A DNA stretch of 52,346 nt, from positions 1-52,346 of the forward strand of contig NZ_VTZN01000010.1 in assembly GCF_008370645.1 (NCBI RefSeq). The letters run 5' to 3'. This stretch comes from Mycobacterium simiae. GTDB taxonomy: Bacteria; Actinomycetota; Actinomycetes; Mycobacteriales; Mycobacteriaceae. The notes beneath the pieces were generated by a model. The model was not told the origin of the DNA, searched no databases, and saw only the letters and a program-made list of their open reading frames with translations. Positions 37,042-47,241 of the stretch are shown here, in pieces. Positions within the stretch are counted from its first letter, which is position 1; every line of letters begins with the position of its first letter. Position numbers and translations under genes: made by a program.

Positions 37042-38172
37042 TCAAGCCGGCGGTCCGGAGGTACGTCCCCGGATTAGCTCGGTATCGAGTAGCTCAACGA
37101 CCGGCAGACCAGACCGCGGTGGCTGCTGTACCAGTTCACCGGCGCGTCGGCCCTTGTGCAAGCTGGGTTGCGACACTGTGGTGAGCCCGCGGCCGATCGC
37201 TTCCGGCACGCCGTCGAACCCGGTGACCGTCATCTGGCCCGGCACGTAAATGCCGTGTGCGCGCAGGTAATCCATAGCCGAGAGGGCCAAGATATCCGCG
37301 GTGCACATCAGTGCGGTAATCCGGGGATTGGCCTGCAGCGCCACCTTGGCGGCACTGCCGCCGGATGTCGACAGATGCTCGTCGCTTTCCACCACGGTGA
37401 GTGAATCCGGGTCCACGCCAGCGGCCGTCATCGCCTCCCAGACACCGATAATGCGCTCGCGCTGCACGTCGAAAGTCGGCGATTTCAGCCTTTCCGCGTC
37501 GACGCGGTCTTGGCGCCGGTCATGGCCCAGTCGCATGGTCAGCAGCCCGATCTCCCGGTGACCCAAGCCGAGTACATAGTCGGCGATCTTGCGCATCGCC
37601 GCCCGGTCGTCGATGCCCACCCGGGATACTCCGGGCAGGTCCTTGGGTTGGTCGACCACTACCACCGGCAGGCGCCGCTGCAGGACCACCTGCAGGTAGG
37701 GATCGTCGTCGCATACCGAGTAGACGACGAATCCGTCTACCCCGGCATTGAGCACGGCAGCGGTGCCGTCCTGGCGGCTCCGGCTGGAGCCGACTGCCAC
37801 CAACAACAGGCCCTGCCCCAGCTCTTCGCACGATTGCGCCACGCCCGCCACGAAATCGCGGGCAGCGGGGTCGTTAAAGAAGTAGGTCAACGGTTCGGCC
37901 ATCACCAAGCCCACCGCTCCGGCTTTGCGGGTGCGCAACGATCGCGCCACCGGGTCCGGCCCCGCGTATCCCATCCGCTTTGCCGTGGCAAGCACCCGTT
38001 CGCGGAGATCAGCGGAAAGCTGATCCGGCCGGTTGAACGCATTGGAAATGGTGGTGCGCGACACCTTGAGCTCAGCCGCCAACGACGCCAGAGTGGCCCG
38101 CCGGCGCGGTGTGGGACTCACGTTCGGTGAGGCTACAGCGGGCCCGCTCGCAGGGCCACGCGGCTCGGACAC
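37042..38172 (-). CDS. LacI-family transcriptional regulator (Rv3575c-like)
   Basis: The 376-residue protein has an N-terminal LacI helix-turn-helix (ATLASLAAELKVSRTTISNAF at about 26-46, then RVLATAKRMGYAGPDP) and a periplasmic-binding-protein-like core. A shorter start (about 38115, MSPTPRRR-like region) is possible by comparison with M. tuberculosis Rv3575c, which I recall as 359 aa; there the equivalent codon encodes valine-serine here. It is convergent with kstR (6 bp gap) and divergent from the metal transporter operon. The effector is unknown, and control of the adjacent transporter is not assured because a separate Zur-like box is present. Confidence 0.9.
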   Translation of the reverse strand: MSEPRGPASGPAVASPNVSPTPRRRATLASLAAELKVSRTTISNAFNRPDQLSADLRERVLATAKRMGYAGPDPVARSLRTRKAGAVGLVMAEPLTYFFNDPAARDFVAGVAQSCEELGQGLLLVAVGSSRSRQDGTAAVLNAGVDGFVVYSVCDDDPYLQVVLQRRLPVVVVDQPKDLPGVSRVGIDDRAAMRKIADYVLGLGHREIGLLTMRLGHDRRQDRVDAERLKSPTFDVQRERIIGVWEAMTAAGVDPDSLTVVESDEHLSTSGGSAAKVALQANPRITALMCTADILALSAMDYLRAHGIYVPGQMTVTGFDGVPEAIGRGLTTVSQPSLHKGRRAGELVQQPPRSGLPVVELLDTELIRGRTSGPPA

Positions 38173-38184
38173 CCGACTTTCTCG

Positions 38185-38199
38185 TGGAAACGATTTTCA
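38185..38199. promoter_or_regulatory. Zur-box-like dyad upstream of the metal ABC operon
   Basis: TGGAAACGATTTTCA is an imperfect palindrome (5 of 7 pairs) embedded in AT-rich sequence, 34 bases before the binding-protein start. It resembles the AT-rich TGAAAA...TTTTCA palindromes bound by mycobacterial Zur. That would fit zinc-repressed transcription. Confidence 0.55.
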
Positions 38200-38232
38200 T
38201 TATTATCTACGCACGTCGGCGGCCGAGAGGAT

Positions 38233-39153
38233 ATGAGCATGAGGCTTGTCAGGGTGACGCGACTGTCGCTTCCGGGGTTGGCCATCCTGCTGTGCCTGGT
38301 CGGTTCGTTTGTCTTTTCCGGCTGCGGGATCGACACACACCCGGGCGCCGCCGCCGTGGTGGCTGCGACCGACGTGTGGGGCAGTGTGGCACGCGCGGTC
38401 GTCGGCAGCCACGTCGCCGTCAAAGCCATCCTTGCCGGCGCCGCGGCCGATCCACACTCGTACCAGGCCACTGCTGCCGATGCCGCCGCGCTCGCCGATG
38501 CCGACGTAGTGGTCTACAACGGGGGCGGTTACGACCCGTGGGTCGACCGTTTGCTCGCCGAGCATCCGCACATCCGGTCGGTCGACGCCTACGCGCTGCT
38601 GGACGCCGTCGTCGAGGGAACACCACCCGACGAGCACGTCTTCTACAACCTGAGCGTCGCCAAGTCTGTCGCCGCCGCTATCGCCGAGCGGCTCACGGTG
38701 ATCGACCCGACCAACGCCTCCAGCTATCGGGCCAACGCGGCCGAGTTTGGCCGTGGCGCCGACGCGATTGCCGATTCCGAACGCGCCATCGCCGCGGCGT
38801 ACCCAAGTGCCGGTGTCATCGCCACCGAACCCGTCGTGCACTACTTGCTGGCCGCGTCGGGACTGGTCAATCGCACCCCGGGCGCGTTCGCGGCGGCCAA
38901 TGAGAACGGCGACGATCCCGCCCCCGCCGACATGGCGTCCGTCTTGGACCTGATCAACCGTCGGCAAGTGGCAGCGTTGCTGGTCAACCCGCAGACCACC
39001 ACCGCGGCCACCGCCGATCTGCAGGCAGCGGCCCGCCGCGCCGGTGTGCCGGTGACTGAAGTATCCGAGATCTTGCCTGCGGGCACCGACTACCTGACCT
39101 GGCAGCGCAACACCGTCAATGACTTGGCCGCCGCGTTGCGGTCGGGCCGCTGA
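38233..39153 (+). CDS. Zinc/manganese-type ABC transporter substrate-binding lipoprotein
   Basis: The 306-residue protein has a lipoprotein signal (VFSGC, Cys31) and the cluster A-I metal-binding fold. Likely metal ligands are His of DPHSY (about 75), His of DEHVF (about 139), Glu of ATEPV and an acidic residue near the C-terminus. No long His-rich loop, typical of ZnuA, is seen. It captures a divalent cation outside the membrane for the downstream ATPase and permease. Its stop is followed directly by the GTG of the ATPase gene. Zinc is favoured over manganese because of the Zur-like box. Confidence 0.85.
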   Translation: MSMRLVRVTRLSLPGLAILLCLVGSFVFSGCGIDTHPGAAAVVAATDVWGSVARAVVGSHVAVKAILAGAAADPHSYQATAADAAALADADVVVYNGGGYDPWVDRLLAEHPHIRSVDAYALLDAVVEGTPPDEHVFYNLSVAKSVAAAIAERLTVIDPTNASSYRANAAEFGRGADAIADSERAIAAAYPSAGVIATEPVVHYLLAASGLVNRTPGAFAAANENGDDPAPADMASVLDLINRRQVAALLVNPQTTTAATADLQAAARRAGVPVTEVSEILPAGTDYLTWQRNTVNDLAAALRSGR

Positions 39154-39927
39154 GTGCCTCCGGTGGACCACGACGCGGTGGTGCTGCGCGGCGCCCGATT
39201 GGCGTTCGGTGAGCGCACGCTTTGGGACCATCTGGACCTGTCGGTGGCGTCCGGTGAGTTCATTGCAGTGCTGGGCCCCAACGGCACGGGGAAGACGTCG
39301 CTGCTTAAGGTGCTGCTGGGACAGCTTCGGCTCGACGGCGGCGTCGCGCTGGTCGATAGTCCGATTGGGTATGTGCCGCAGCACCATCCGATTGACCGGG
39401 AAGTGATGCTGCGCGGGCGCGACCTGGTCCAGCTGGGAGTCGACGGGTCCCGCTGGGGCACCATGCCGCTGCGGTTGGCCAGTCGGGTTAGCCGGCGGCA
39501 GGCGGTGCTTGGGGCGCTACAGCAGGTCAACGGCGAACACCTGGCCGACGTGCGGGTTGGGCTGATGTCCGGAGGAGAGCTGCAGCGCGTGCGCATCGCG
39601 CAGGCATTGGCCAGCGACCCCGCCTTGCTGCTGTGCGATGAACCGCTGCTGGCCTTGGATCCCGCCAACGCCCGCCTGGTGTCGATGCTGCTCGATCGTC
39701 GCCGCCGCGAAGCCGGAACCGCGGTCATCGTCGTGACCCACGAGGTGAATCCAATCCTGCCGTTCGTGGACCGAGTGCTGTATCTGGTTGACGGCCGATT
39801 CCGGATTGGCACCGTCGAGCAGGTGATGACCACACCGATACTGTCGGCGCTGTACCGGGCAGACATCCAGGTCGTGCGGGTCAAAGACCGTTTCGTGGTG
39901 GTCGGCGCGCCGGACGGGCAGGCATGA
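39154..39927 (+). CDS. Metal ABC transporter ATP-binding protein
   Basis: The 257-residue ATPase shows Walker A GPNGTGKTS (about 44-52), signature LMSGGELQR (about 138-146), Walker B LLLCDEPL (about 158-165) and an H-loop VTHE. GTG at 39154 directly abuts the previous stop, and its own stop overlaps the permease start (ATGA). It energises import of the cation bound by the upstream lipoprotein. Confidence 0.9.
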   Translation: MPPVDHDAVVLRGARLAFGERTLWDHLDLSVASGEFIAVLGPNGTGKTSLLKVLLGQLRLDGGVALVDSPIGYVPQHHPIDREVMLRGRDLVQLGVDGSRWGTMPLRLASRVSRRQAVLGALQQVNGEHLADVRVGLMSGGELQRVRIAQALASDPALLLCDEPLLALDPANARLVSMLLDRRRREAGTAVIVVTHEVNPILPFVDRVLYLVDGRFRIGTVEQVMTTPILSALYRADIQVVRVKDRFVVVGAPDGQA

Positions 39928-40784
39928 TGAACGACCGCGTCGCCGACATGCTGCACCACCTGTTCGCCTTCGACATCACGGCCCATCTGCTTAGGCATGA
40001 CTTCGTCCAGCAAGCATTGGTGGCGGCGGCGCTACTGGGATTGGTGGCCGGCCTGATCGGGCCTTTCATCGTGATGCGTCAGATGTCGTTCGCGGTGCAC
40101 GGCTCGAGCGAATTGTCGCTTACCGGAGCCGCATTCGCACTGCTGACCGGGTTTCAGGTCGGTATGGGCGCACTGGTGGGCAGCGCTTTGGCCGCGGCGC
40201 TGTTCGGCGTCCTCGGTCAGCGCGCCCGAGAACGCGATGCGGTGATCGGTGTGGTGCTGGCGTTCGGGCTGGGACTGGCGGTGTTGTTCATCCACCTCTA
40301 TCCGGGACGAAGCGGCACCAGCTTCGCGCTGCTGACCGGCCAGATCGTCGGGGTGGGTTATTCCGGGTTGACCATGCTGGCGCTGGTGTGCGTGCTTGTC
40401 GTCGCCGTGCTGGCCATCTGCTACCGACCGCTGTTGTTCGCCACCGTTGATCCAGAAGTCGCCGCCGCCCGCGGCGTCCCCGTGCGTGCGCTGGGCATCG
40501 TGTTCGCTGCGCTGGTTGGTGTGGTGGCCGCCCAGGCCGTCCAGATCGTCGGAGCGCTGCTGGTGATGTCGCTGTTGATCACCCCGGCCGCCGCGGCCGC
40601 TCGAGTGGTCGCCGCACCCGGTGCGGCGATACTGGCCTCGGTGGTTTTCGCCGAGTGCGCGGCGGTCGGCGGAGTAGTGCTATCCCTGGCGCCCGGTGTC
40701 CCGGTGTCGGTGTTTGTGGCCACTATTTCGTTCATCATCTATCTGCTGTGCCGGTTGCTCGGACGGCAGCCCTGGGCCGCTTGA
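39924..40784 (+). CDS. Metal ABC transporter permease (ABC-3 family)
   Basis: The 286-residue integral membrane protein has about eight hydrophobic segments and ABC-3 family features such as GPFIVMRQMSFAVHGSSELS and the coupling region EVAAARGVPV. It is the third gene of the coupled set binding protein-ATPase-permease. Export or a different metal cannot be excluded, but the binding protein indicates import. Confidence 0.9.
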   Translation: MMNDRVADMLHHLFAFDITAHLLRHDFVQQALVAAALLGLVAGLIGPFIVMRQMSFAVHGSSELSLTGAAFALLTGFQVGMGALVGSALAAALFGVLGQRARERDAVIGVVLAFGLGLAVLFIHLYPGRSGTSFALLTGQIVGVGYSGLTMLALVCVLVVAVLAICYRPLLFATVDPEVAAARGVPVRALGIVFAALVGVVAAQAVQIVGALLVMSLLITPAAAAARVVAAPGAAILASVVFAECAAVGGVVLSLAPGVPVSVFVATISFIIYLLCRLLGRQPWAA

Positions 40785-40822
40785 TGCTGGTCGCACCTGC
40801 GATCCCCCAATAAGCTGGGCAG

Positions 40823-41581
40823 GTGGGATCTGTCGACCTCAACGCCGACTTGGGCGAAGGATTCGGCGCCTGGCAGCTCGGTGACGACGATGCCATGCTC
40901 GCGATCGTGACCAGCGCCAACGTGGCATGTGGCTTCCACGCCGGCGATCCGGCCGGCCTGTTGCGGGTGTGCCGGTCGGCGGCCGACCGCGGCGTGCGGA
41001 TTGGAGCTCAGGTGGGTTACCGCGACCTGCACGGGTTCGGCAGGCGCTTCATCGACGTCGACGCCGAGGACTTGGTTGCCGAGGTGGTGTATCAGATCGG
41101 CGCGTTGCAGGCGATCGCACAGGCCGGCGGTTCAATGGTGTCATACGTCAAACCCCATGGCGCCCTCTACAACACGATAGTGATCCACCGTGAGCAGGCG
41201 GCTGCCGTGGCCGAGGCGGTGCGTTTGGTGGACCCGGCGCTGCCGGTGCTGGGCATGGCGGGTTCGGTGTTCTTCGACGAAGCCGCCCGCGTCGGCTTGC
41301 GCACAGTTGCCGAAGCGTTCGCCGATCGCGCGTATACGTCCGGCGGGCAGCTACTTTCGCGCCGGGAACCCGGCGCGGTACTGGACGATGCCGCGGCGAT
41401 CGCCGACCGCGCGCTGAACATGGTCGCCTCCGGCCAAGTCATCGCTGTCGACGGCATTTCGGTCCCTATTCAGGTGGAATCGATTTGCGTTCATGGTGAT
41501 TCGCCGGGCGCTGTGCAAATCGCGACCGCAGTGCGTGATCGGCTGCAGGAGGCCGGCACCGAGATCAAGGCGTTCAGCTGA
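40823..41581 (+). CDS. pxpA: 5-oxoprolinase subunit A (LamB/YcsF family, PxpA)
   Basis: The 252-residue protein begins with GTG at 40823 and carries LamB/YcsF signatures: [11 protein letters not shown] near the start, [11 protein letters not shown] at about 33-43 and VKPHGALYN at about 109-117. In the PxpABC enzyme this subunit helps convert 5-oxoproline to glutamate using ATP. The PxpB and PxpC partners are not in this window. It follows the metal permease by 38 bases and is coupled to the next gene, so it is probably in the same transcript. Confidence 0.88.
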   Translation: MGSVDLNADLGEGFGAWQLGDDDAMLAIVTSANVACGFHAGDPAGLLRVCRSAADRGVRIGAQVGYRDLHGFGRRFIDVDAEDLVAEVVYQIGALQAIAQAGGSMVSYVKPHGALYNTIVIHREQAAAVAEAVRLVDPALPVLGMAGSVFFDEAARVGLRTVAEAFADRAYTSGGQLLSRREPGAVLDDAAAIADRALNMVASGQVIAVDGISVPIQVESICVHGDSPGAVQIATAVRDRLQEAGTEIKAFS

Positions 41582-42501
41582 TGCGGCTCAAACTTGGTCG
41601 ACCTGACCTTGCTCGCTATTCGAACCGTTTCACTGTGCCCGCGGCCCAGCCTGATTCGCCGCTATCGGTGATGTGGATCGGGGTATCGACACTGCTGCTC
41701 GACGACGGCTCGTCGGCATTGATGACCGACGGCTACTTCTCCCGGCCCAATCTGGTGCAGGTGGCGCTGGCCAAGGTGGCACCTTCGCCGCAGCGCGTCG
41801 AGCGTTGCCTGGCCCGGGCCCAAGTGTCGCGGCTTGCCGCCGTCATCCCGGTCCACACCCACATCGACCATGCCATGGATTCCGCGCTGGTGTCCGACCG
41901 CACCGGCGCACAGCTAGTCGGCGGCGAGTCCGCGGCCAACGTCGGGCGGGGCTATGGGCTGTCCGCAGACCGCCTGGTGGTCGCGGTCTCCGGCAAGCCA
42001 ATTGCGTTGGGCGCCTATGATGTTACGCTGGTCGAGTCGCGCCACTGTCCGCCGGACCGGTTCCCCGGCGTGATCACTGCGCCAGTGCGGCCGCCGGTGC
42101 GGGTGGCGGCCTACCGCTGCGGTGAAGCCTGGTCGATGCTGGTATGCCACCGACCGTCGGCGCGGCGAATGTTGATTCAGGGCAGTGCCGGTTTCGTCAA
42201 AGGCGCACTGGATGGTTATGCCGCCGAAGTCGTCTATCTCGGCGTCGGCCAACTGGGCCTGCAGCCACGGTCATATCTGCTTGACTACTGGACCGAAGTA
42301 GTGCGTGCGGTGCGCCCTCGCCGGGTAATTCTCATCCATTGGGACGACTTCTTTTGTCCACTCTCGAAACCGCTGCGCGCAATCCGATACGCGGCCGACA
42401 ACTTCGACGTGTCCGTCCGTATCCTCGACGAGCTGGCTACTCAGGATGGCGTCGCGTTACAACTGCCCACCGTGTTTCGGCGCGAAGACCCGTGGGCGTG
42501 A
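41581..42501 (+). CDS. Metallo-beta-lactamase-fold protein (Rv3577-like)
   Basis: The 306-residue protein starts at ATG 41581, sharing a base with the pxpA stop (TGATG). It has an HTHIDH motif at about residue 97-102 (zinc-binding HxHxDH), an MBL-type beta pattern before it, and a later HWDD. It resembles M. tuberculosis Rv3577 as I recall. MBL-fold proteins are hydrolases or oxidoreductases of many kinds; the substrate is unknown. Possible zinc dependence is noteworthy beside a metal importer. Confidence 0.85.
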   Translation: MRLKLGRPDLARYSNRFTVPAAQPDSPLSVMWIGVSTLLLDDGSSALMTDGYFSRPNLVQVALAKVAPSPQRVERCLARAQVSRLAAVIPVHTHIDHAMDSALVSDRTGAQLVGGESAANVGRGYGLSADRLVVAVSGKPIALGAYDVTLVESRHCPPDRFPGVITAPVRPPVRVAAYRCGEAWSMLVCHRPSARRMLIQGSAGFVKGALDGYAAEVVYLGVGQLGLQPRSYLLDYWTEVVRAVRPRRVILIHWDDFFCPLSKPLRAIRYAADNFDVSVRILDELATQDGVALQLPTVFRREDPWA

Positions 42502-42535
42502 GGAGCTTCCGAGCCTTGCGGTGCAGAATCGCGGC

Positions 42536-42776
42536 CGAAAGTTAGTTCTGCGACGAGTGCAACTCGCCGGCCAGGGTGTCATCATCGGGAGTGTCACGGA
42601 GTTGTTCGCCGACGTGGTTCGTGCGGTGGACATCGCTTTGGTCACCGTGGATCCCGAGCGGTTGTGCGAGATCCTGGCCGACCTCGCCAGGCGCGCGGCG
42701 GTGGTAGTGCGGCGTTATGGCGGCACGGTGGATAGGTTCACCGGTGACGGCATCATGACCATGCGCTGCGCGTGTC
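42536..42776 (+). pseudogene. Fragment of a class III adenylate cyclase gene
   Basis: One plus-strand frame (the same as 42446) encodes the beginning of a class III cyclase domain. ELFADVVRAVDIA includes the first metal-binding Asp, and AVVVRRYGGTVDRFTGDGIM contains the FTGDGIM signature with the second Asp. Similarity stops directly at the inverted repeat beginning at 42778, and the rest of the catalytic domain and any regulatory domains are missing. No start codon with a credible Shine-Dalgarno is visible. It resembles N-terminal cyclase domains of the LuxR-type mycobacterial regulators. Confidence 0.75.
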
Positions 42777-42777
42777 C

Positions 42778-42837
42778 GCGAGCAGACGCAGAATCGCACT
42801 AATTCTTGCCGATTCATGCGAGTCTGCGTCTGCTCGC
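42778..42837. repeat. Dispersed-type inverted repeat between convergent genes
   Basis: Two 21-base arms (42778-42798 and 42817-42837) are inverted copies differing at one base, with core GCGAGCAGACGCAGA, separated by 18 bases. I recall this core as common in intergenic DNA of M. tuberculosis-related genomes. It lies between a truncated cyclase gene and the tsnR stop (42841), so it may act as a transcription terminator for tsnR. Confidence 0.8.
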
Positions 42838-42840
42838 CAG

Positions 42841-43773
42841 TCAACGCCTGCGCTGGCGCGCGATTTCGGCGAGCACCACCCCGGCGGCCACCGAAGCGTT
42901 CAATGATTCGGTCGGGCCGGCCATCGGGATGGACACCACCTGATCGCAGGTTTGCCGCACCAACCGGGACAGCCCTTTTCCTTCCGAGCCGACGACCATC
43001 ACCAATGGGTCAACGCCGTCCAGCTCGTCCAGCACGGTGTCGCCGCCGGCGTCCAAACCGATCACCCGAAGTCCGCGGTCGGCCCAATCCTTCAGTGTCC
43101 TAGTGAGATTGGTGGCCCTCGCCACCGGAATCCGGGCGGCCGCACCCGCGCTGGTGCGCCACGCGACCGCCGTCACCGAAGCCGAGCGCCGTTGCGGAAT
43201 CAGCACACCATGGCCACCAAAGGCGGCCACGGAACGCACGATTGCGCCGAGGTTGCGTGGATCGGAAATATTGTCCAGCGCCACCAATAACGGCGGCGGC
43301 TTGTCCATGGCGGTGGCGATCAGATCGTCAGGATGGGCGTAGCGGTACGGCGGCACCTGCAAAGCGATGCCCTGATGCAGGTGATTGGCAGTCATTCGGT
43401 CCAGATCGTCCCGCGGCACTTCGAGGATTGAGATTCCTAGATCGGCTGCTCGTGAGACGGATTCGGTTAATCTCTCGTCAGCTTCGGTGCCCAGCGCAAC
43501 GTAGAGCGCGGTGCCCGGAACGCCGGCCCGCAGGCATTCCAGGACAGGGTTACGGCCAAGCACTGTCTCGGTCTCGTCGGTTCGACCCCTCCCTGGGCGG
43601 CGCGGCTGCGCCTTAGCCCGCTTTGCGGCGGGGTGATGCGGACGCTTATGCGCCGGCGGCGTGGGACCACGGCCTTCCAGCGCTCGACGGCGCTGACCGC
43701 CCGAGCCAACACTGGTGCCCTTCTTGGTTCCGGATTTGCGGACTGCCCCCCGCCGTTGCGAATTGCCGGCCAT
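42841..43773 (-). CDS. tsnR: TrmH/SpoU family rRNA 2'-O-methyltransferase (TsnR, Rv3579c-like)
   Basis: The 310-residue protein has a low-complexity basic N-terminal tail (about 1-75) followed by an RNA-binding domain and a SpoU methyltransferase with its three motifs: [33 protein letters not shown] and [19 protein letters not shown]. It probably methylates 23S rRNA (RlmB type). It overlaps the cysS stop by one base (TAATG), as expected for the conserved cysS-tsnR pair. Confidence 0.92.
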   Translation of the reverse strand: MAGNSQRRGAVRKSGTKKGTSVGSGGQRRRALEGRGPTPPAHKRPHHPAAKRAKAQPRRPGRGRTDETETVLGRNPVLECLRAGVPGTALYVALGTEADERLTESVSRAADLGISILEVPRDDLDRMTANHLHQGIALQVPPYRYAHPDDLIATAMDKPPPLLVALDNISDPRNLGAIVRSVAAFGGHGVLIPQRRSASVTAVAWRTSAGAAARIPVARATNLTRTLKDWADRGLRVIGLDAGGDTVLDELDGVDPLVMVVGSEGKGLSRLVRQTCDQVVSIPMAGPTESLNASVAAGVVLAEIARQRRR

Positions 43774-45191
43774 TACTTGCCGTCACCGCCAAGCATCCAC
43801 TGCGGGCCGTCGGCGGTATCGGTGACCTCGACGCCGGCGTTCTTGAGCCGATCGCGAATCTGGTCGGCCAGCACCCAATCACGCTGCTCGCGCGCCTGCT
43901 CCCGGTTCTCCAGCTCGGCCTGCACCAGCACATCCAGCGCCGCCAGGGCGGCCGATGTTTCGTCGCGCGATTCCCAGCGTTCGTCGAGTGGATCGCAGCC
44001 CAGGATGCCCATCATCGCGCGAATTGAACTGGCACTCTGCAGGGCAGAGTCATGGTCGCCGGCGTCGAGTGCCCGGTTGCCTTCTGCACGCGTGTGGTGA
44101 ATTTCGGCCAGCGCGATCGGAACCGAGAGATCGTCGTCGAGCGCTTCGGCGAATCGTGGTGTCCAGCTGCCGAGCGGCACGGCCCCAACCCGGCTGCGCA
44201 CTCGGTGCAGGAAATCCTCAACTCCCACATAGGCTTTCACCGCGTCCTGCAGAGCGGTATGGGAGAACTCCAGCATCGAGCGGTAATGGGCGCTGCCCAG
44301 GTAGTAACGCAGCTCGGGCGCCCGAACCCGCTGCAACATCGCCGGTATGGCCAACACGTTGCCCAGTGACTTGCTCATCTTTTCGCCGCCCATGGTCACC
44401 CAGCCGTTGTGCAGCCAGTAGCGGGCGAACCCATCGCCGGCAGCCCGGCTCTGCGCGATCTCGTTCTCATGGTGAGGAAAGATCAAATCCATTCCACCGC
44501 AATGAATATCGAACTCAGACCCTAAATAGCTACGGGCCATCGCCGAGCATTCCAGATGCCAACCCGGACGGCCACGGCCCCAGGGCGTCGGCCAGGACGG
44601 CTCACCGGGCTTTTCACCCTTCCACAGGGTGAAGTCGCGTTCGTCGCGTTTGCCGGTAGCCACCCCCTCGCCCTGATGCACATCCTCGATCCGGTGCCCG
44701 GACAGCTGACCGTATTCCGGGTAGCTGAGCACATCGAAGTAAACATCTGAGCCGCCGGCCCGAAGATCGCGGTAGGCGTGACCGGTTTCAAGCAGGCGTT
44801 CGATCAACTCGATCATCTGGGTGATATGCCCGGTGGCTCGCGGCTCGGCCGACGGCGGCATCACGTCGAGGGCGTCGTAGGCGGCGGTGAATGCGCGCTC
44901 GTAGGTGGCCGCCCATTCCCACCATGGCCGACCCGCTGCGGCGGCCTTGTTGAGTATCTTGTCGTCGATGTCGGTGACGTTGCGGATGAACGCGACGTCG
45001 AAGCCTCGCGCGATCAGCCAGCGTCGCAGGATGTCGAATGCCACGCCACTACGGACATGTCCAATGTGCGGCAGGCCCTGAACGGTGGCGCCGCACAAGT
45101 AAACCGAGACGTGCCCGTCGCGCAGGGGGACGAAATCACGCACAGCGCCGGTCGCCGTGTCATGAAGCCGCAAGCGTGCGCTATCGGTCAC
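43773..45191 (-). CDS. cysS: Cysteinyl-tRNA synthetase
   Basis: The 472-residue class I synthetase shows the HIGH motif as PHIGHVR (about 41-47), KMSKS (about residue 267-271) and the zinc-site cysteine/histidine set (YLCGATVQG near 32, LECSAMA and [10 protein letters not shown]). Length matches the family (about 469 in M. tuberculosis). It charges tRNA-Cys and lies in the order ispF-cysS-tsnR. It is distinct from MshC, which lacks this genomic context. Confidence 0.96.
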   Translation of the reverse strand: MTDSARLRLHDTATGAVRDFVPLRDGHVSVYLCGATVQGLPHIGHVRSGVAFDILRRWLIARGFDVAFIRNVTDIDDKILNKAAAAGRPWWEWAATYERAFTAAYDALDVMPPSAEPRATGHITQMIELIERLLETGHAYRDLRAGGSDVYFDVLSYPEYGQLSGHRIEDVHQGEGVATGKRDERDFTLWKGEKPGEPSWPTPWGRGRPGWHLECSAMARSYLGSEFDIHCGGMDLIFPHHENEIAQSRAAGDGFARYWLHNGWVTMGGEKMSKSLGNVLAIPAMLQRVRAPELRYYLGSAHYRSMLEFSHTALQDAVKAYVGVEDFLHRVRSRVGAVPLGSWTPRFAEALDDDLSVPIALAEIHHTRAEGNRALDAGDHDSALQSASSIRAMMGILGCDPLDERWESRDETSAALAALDVLVQAELENREQAREQRDWVLADQIRDRLKNAGVEVTDTADGPQWMLGGDGK

Positions 45192-45233
45192 GACGTGCCA
45201 GCTTACTGCCTGCTACCGCAAGAGCGGGGGACC

Positions 45234-45731
45234 CTACTGTGCTGTGAACGGTTCCCGCAGCGAAACCACCAATGCCGTCGCGATGGCGGCCCTACCCTCG
45301 CCGCGCCCCGTCAGACCAAGTCCGTCGGTGGTGGTGGCCGACACCGACACCGGAGCATTGAGTAGTCGCGACATCACGGCTTGCGCCTCGAGGCGTCGCC
45401 AACCGATCTTGGGCCGGTTGGCGATCACCTGCACGGCAGCATTACCGACTCGATAGCCCCGATGGGTGATCAGCTCGACGACATGACGAAGCATTGTGGC
45501 CCCGCTGACCCCTTCCCACCGCGGATCGTCGACCCCGAACACATCGCCGATGTCACCCAGGCCCGCTGCCGAGAGCACGGCGTCACACAACGCATGAGCA
45601 GCGACGTCACCATCGGAGTGTGCGGCACAACCGTCGGCGCTGGGGAACAGCAGGCCCACCAGCCAGCACGGGCGCCCGGGTTCAATCGGGTGCACGTCGA
45701 TACCCAGACCCACCCTCGGCAGCCCGCTCAC
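45234..45731 (-). CDS. ispF: IspF, 2-C-methyl-D-erythritol 2,4-cyclodiphosphate synthase
   Basis: GTG at 45731 overlaps the ispD stop (GTGA), giving 165 residues. Metal ligands of the trimeric enzyme are visible as GIDVHPIE (Asp and His at about 11-13) and a His in [16 protein letters not shown]. The C-terminal [13 protein letters not shown] loop binds the CDP moiety. It performs the fifth step of the MEP isoprenoid pathway. It follows ispD as in M. tuberculosis. Confidence 0.96.
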   Translation of the reverse strand: MSGLPRVGLGIDVHPIEPGRPCWLVGLLFPSADGCAAHSDGDVAAHALCDAVLSAAGLGDIGDVFGVDDPRWEGVSGATMLRHVVELITHRGYRVGNAAVQVIANRPKIGWRRLEAQAVMSRLLNAPVSVSATTTDGLGLTGRGEGRAAIATALVVSLREPFTAQ

Positions 45732-46411
45732 CGGTGCACGATCGCATGAGCCAGTAGCAGGTCCAGCTGGCTGGTGATCTTGAACGCCAACTGGTCACCC
45801 GGCACCACCTGCACCTGACCGCCGATGTGCTCGACTAGTGAGGCGTCATCGGTGAAGTCACCAGTTCCGGCGTGCTGGTATGCGCGCAAGAGCAAGTCGG
45901 TGGCGAAACCCTGCGGGGTCTGCACCGCCCTGAGCCCCGCCCGTTCGGGAGTGCCCACTACTACGCCGTTGGCGTCCACGGCCTTGATGGTGTCGGTGAG
46001 CGGCAATGCCGGCACGACGGCGACGTGGCCATCGCGCAGTGCTTTGACCACACGCGCGACCAACGCGGGCGGTGTCAGCGCCCGCGCTGCGTCATGCACG
46101 AGCACAAACTCTGGCGCGGCGGTCTGCGCTAGGGCCGACAGTGCCTGACGCACGGTTTCGGTGCGGCTGGCACCGCCGGCCACGATCATGGCCTTGTGCC
46201 CGAGGATCAACGTCGCCTCGTCGGTGCGATCAGGGGGTACCCCTACCACGACCGTGTCGATGACAGCCGACTGCAGTAGACCGTCGACCGTCCGCTCGAC
46301 CAGACTTTGCCCGTCAAGTTGATAGAACGCCTTAGGTACGCCAGCAGCCAGCCGTTGGCCCGACCCTGCGGCCGGCACAATCGCCGCTACGGCGCCTGTT
46401 CCCTCGGCCAT
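45728..46411 (-). CDS. ispD: IspD, MEP cytidylyltransferase
   Basis: The 227-residue protein has the nucleotidyltransferase glycine-rich start [18 protein letters not shown] (about 12-29), the VHDAAR motif (about 103-108), and TDDASLVE near the C-terminus. It joins CTP with MEP in isoprenoid synthesis and is coupled to ispF by a 4-bp overlap. CarD is encoded 18 bases upstream. Confidence 0.96.
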   Translation of the reverse strand: MAEGTGAVAAIVPAAGSGQRLAAGVPKAFYQLDGQSLVERTVDGLLQSAVIDTVVVGVPPDRTDEATLILGHKAMIVAGGASRTETVRQALSALAQTAAPEFVLVHDAARALTPPALVARVVKALRDGHVAVVPALPLTDTIKAVDANGVVVGTPERAGLRAVQTPQGFATDLLLRAYQHAGTGDFTDDASLVEHIGGQVQVVPGDQLAFKITSQLDLLLAHAIVHR

Positions 46412-46429
46412 CTAGAAGCCTCGGGATCT

Positions 46430-47241
<812 letters not shown>

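Noticed and set aside
42778..42837. Possibility that the inverted repeat is an insertion-sequence end
   Set aside because: There is no transposase gene or target-site duplication nearby, and both arms lie within 60 bases.
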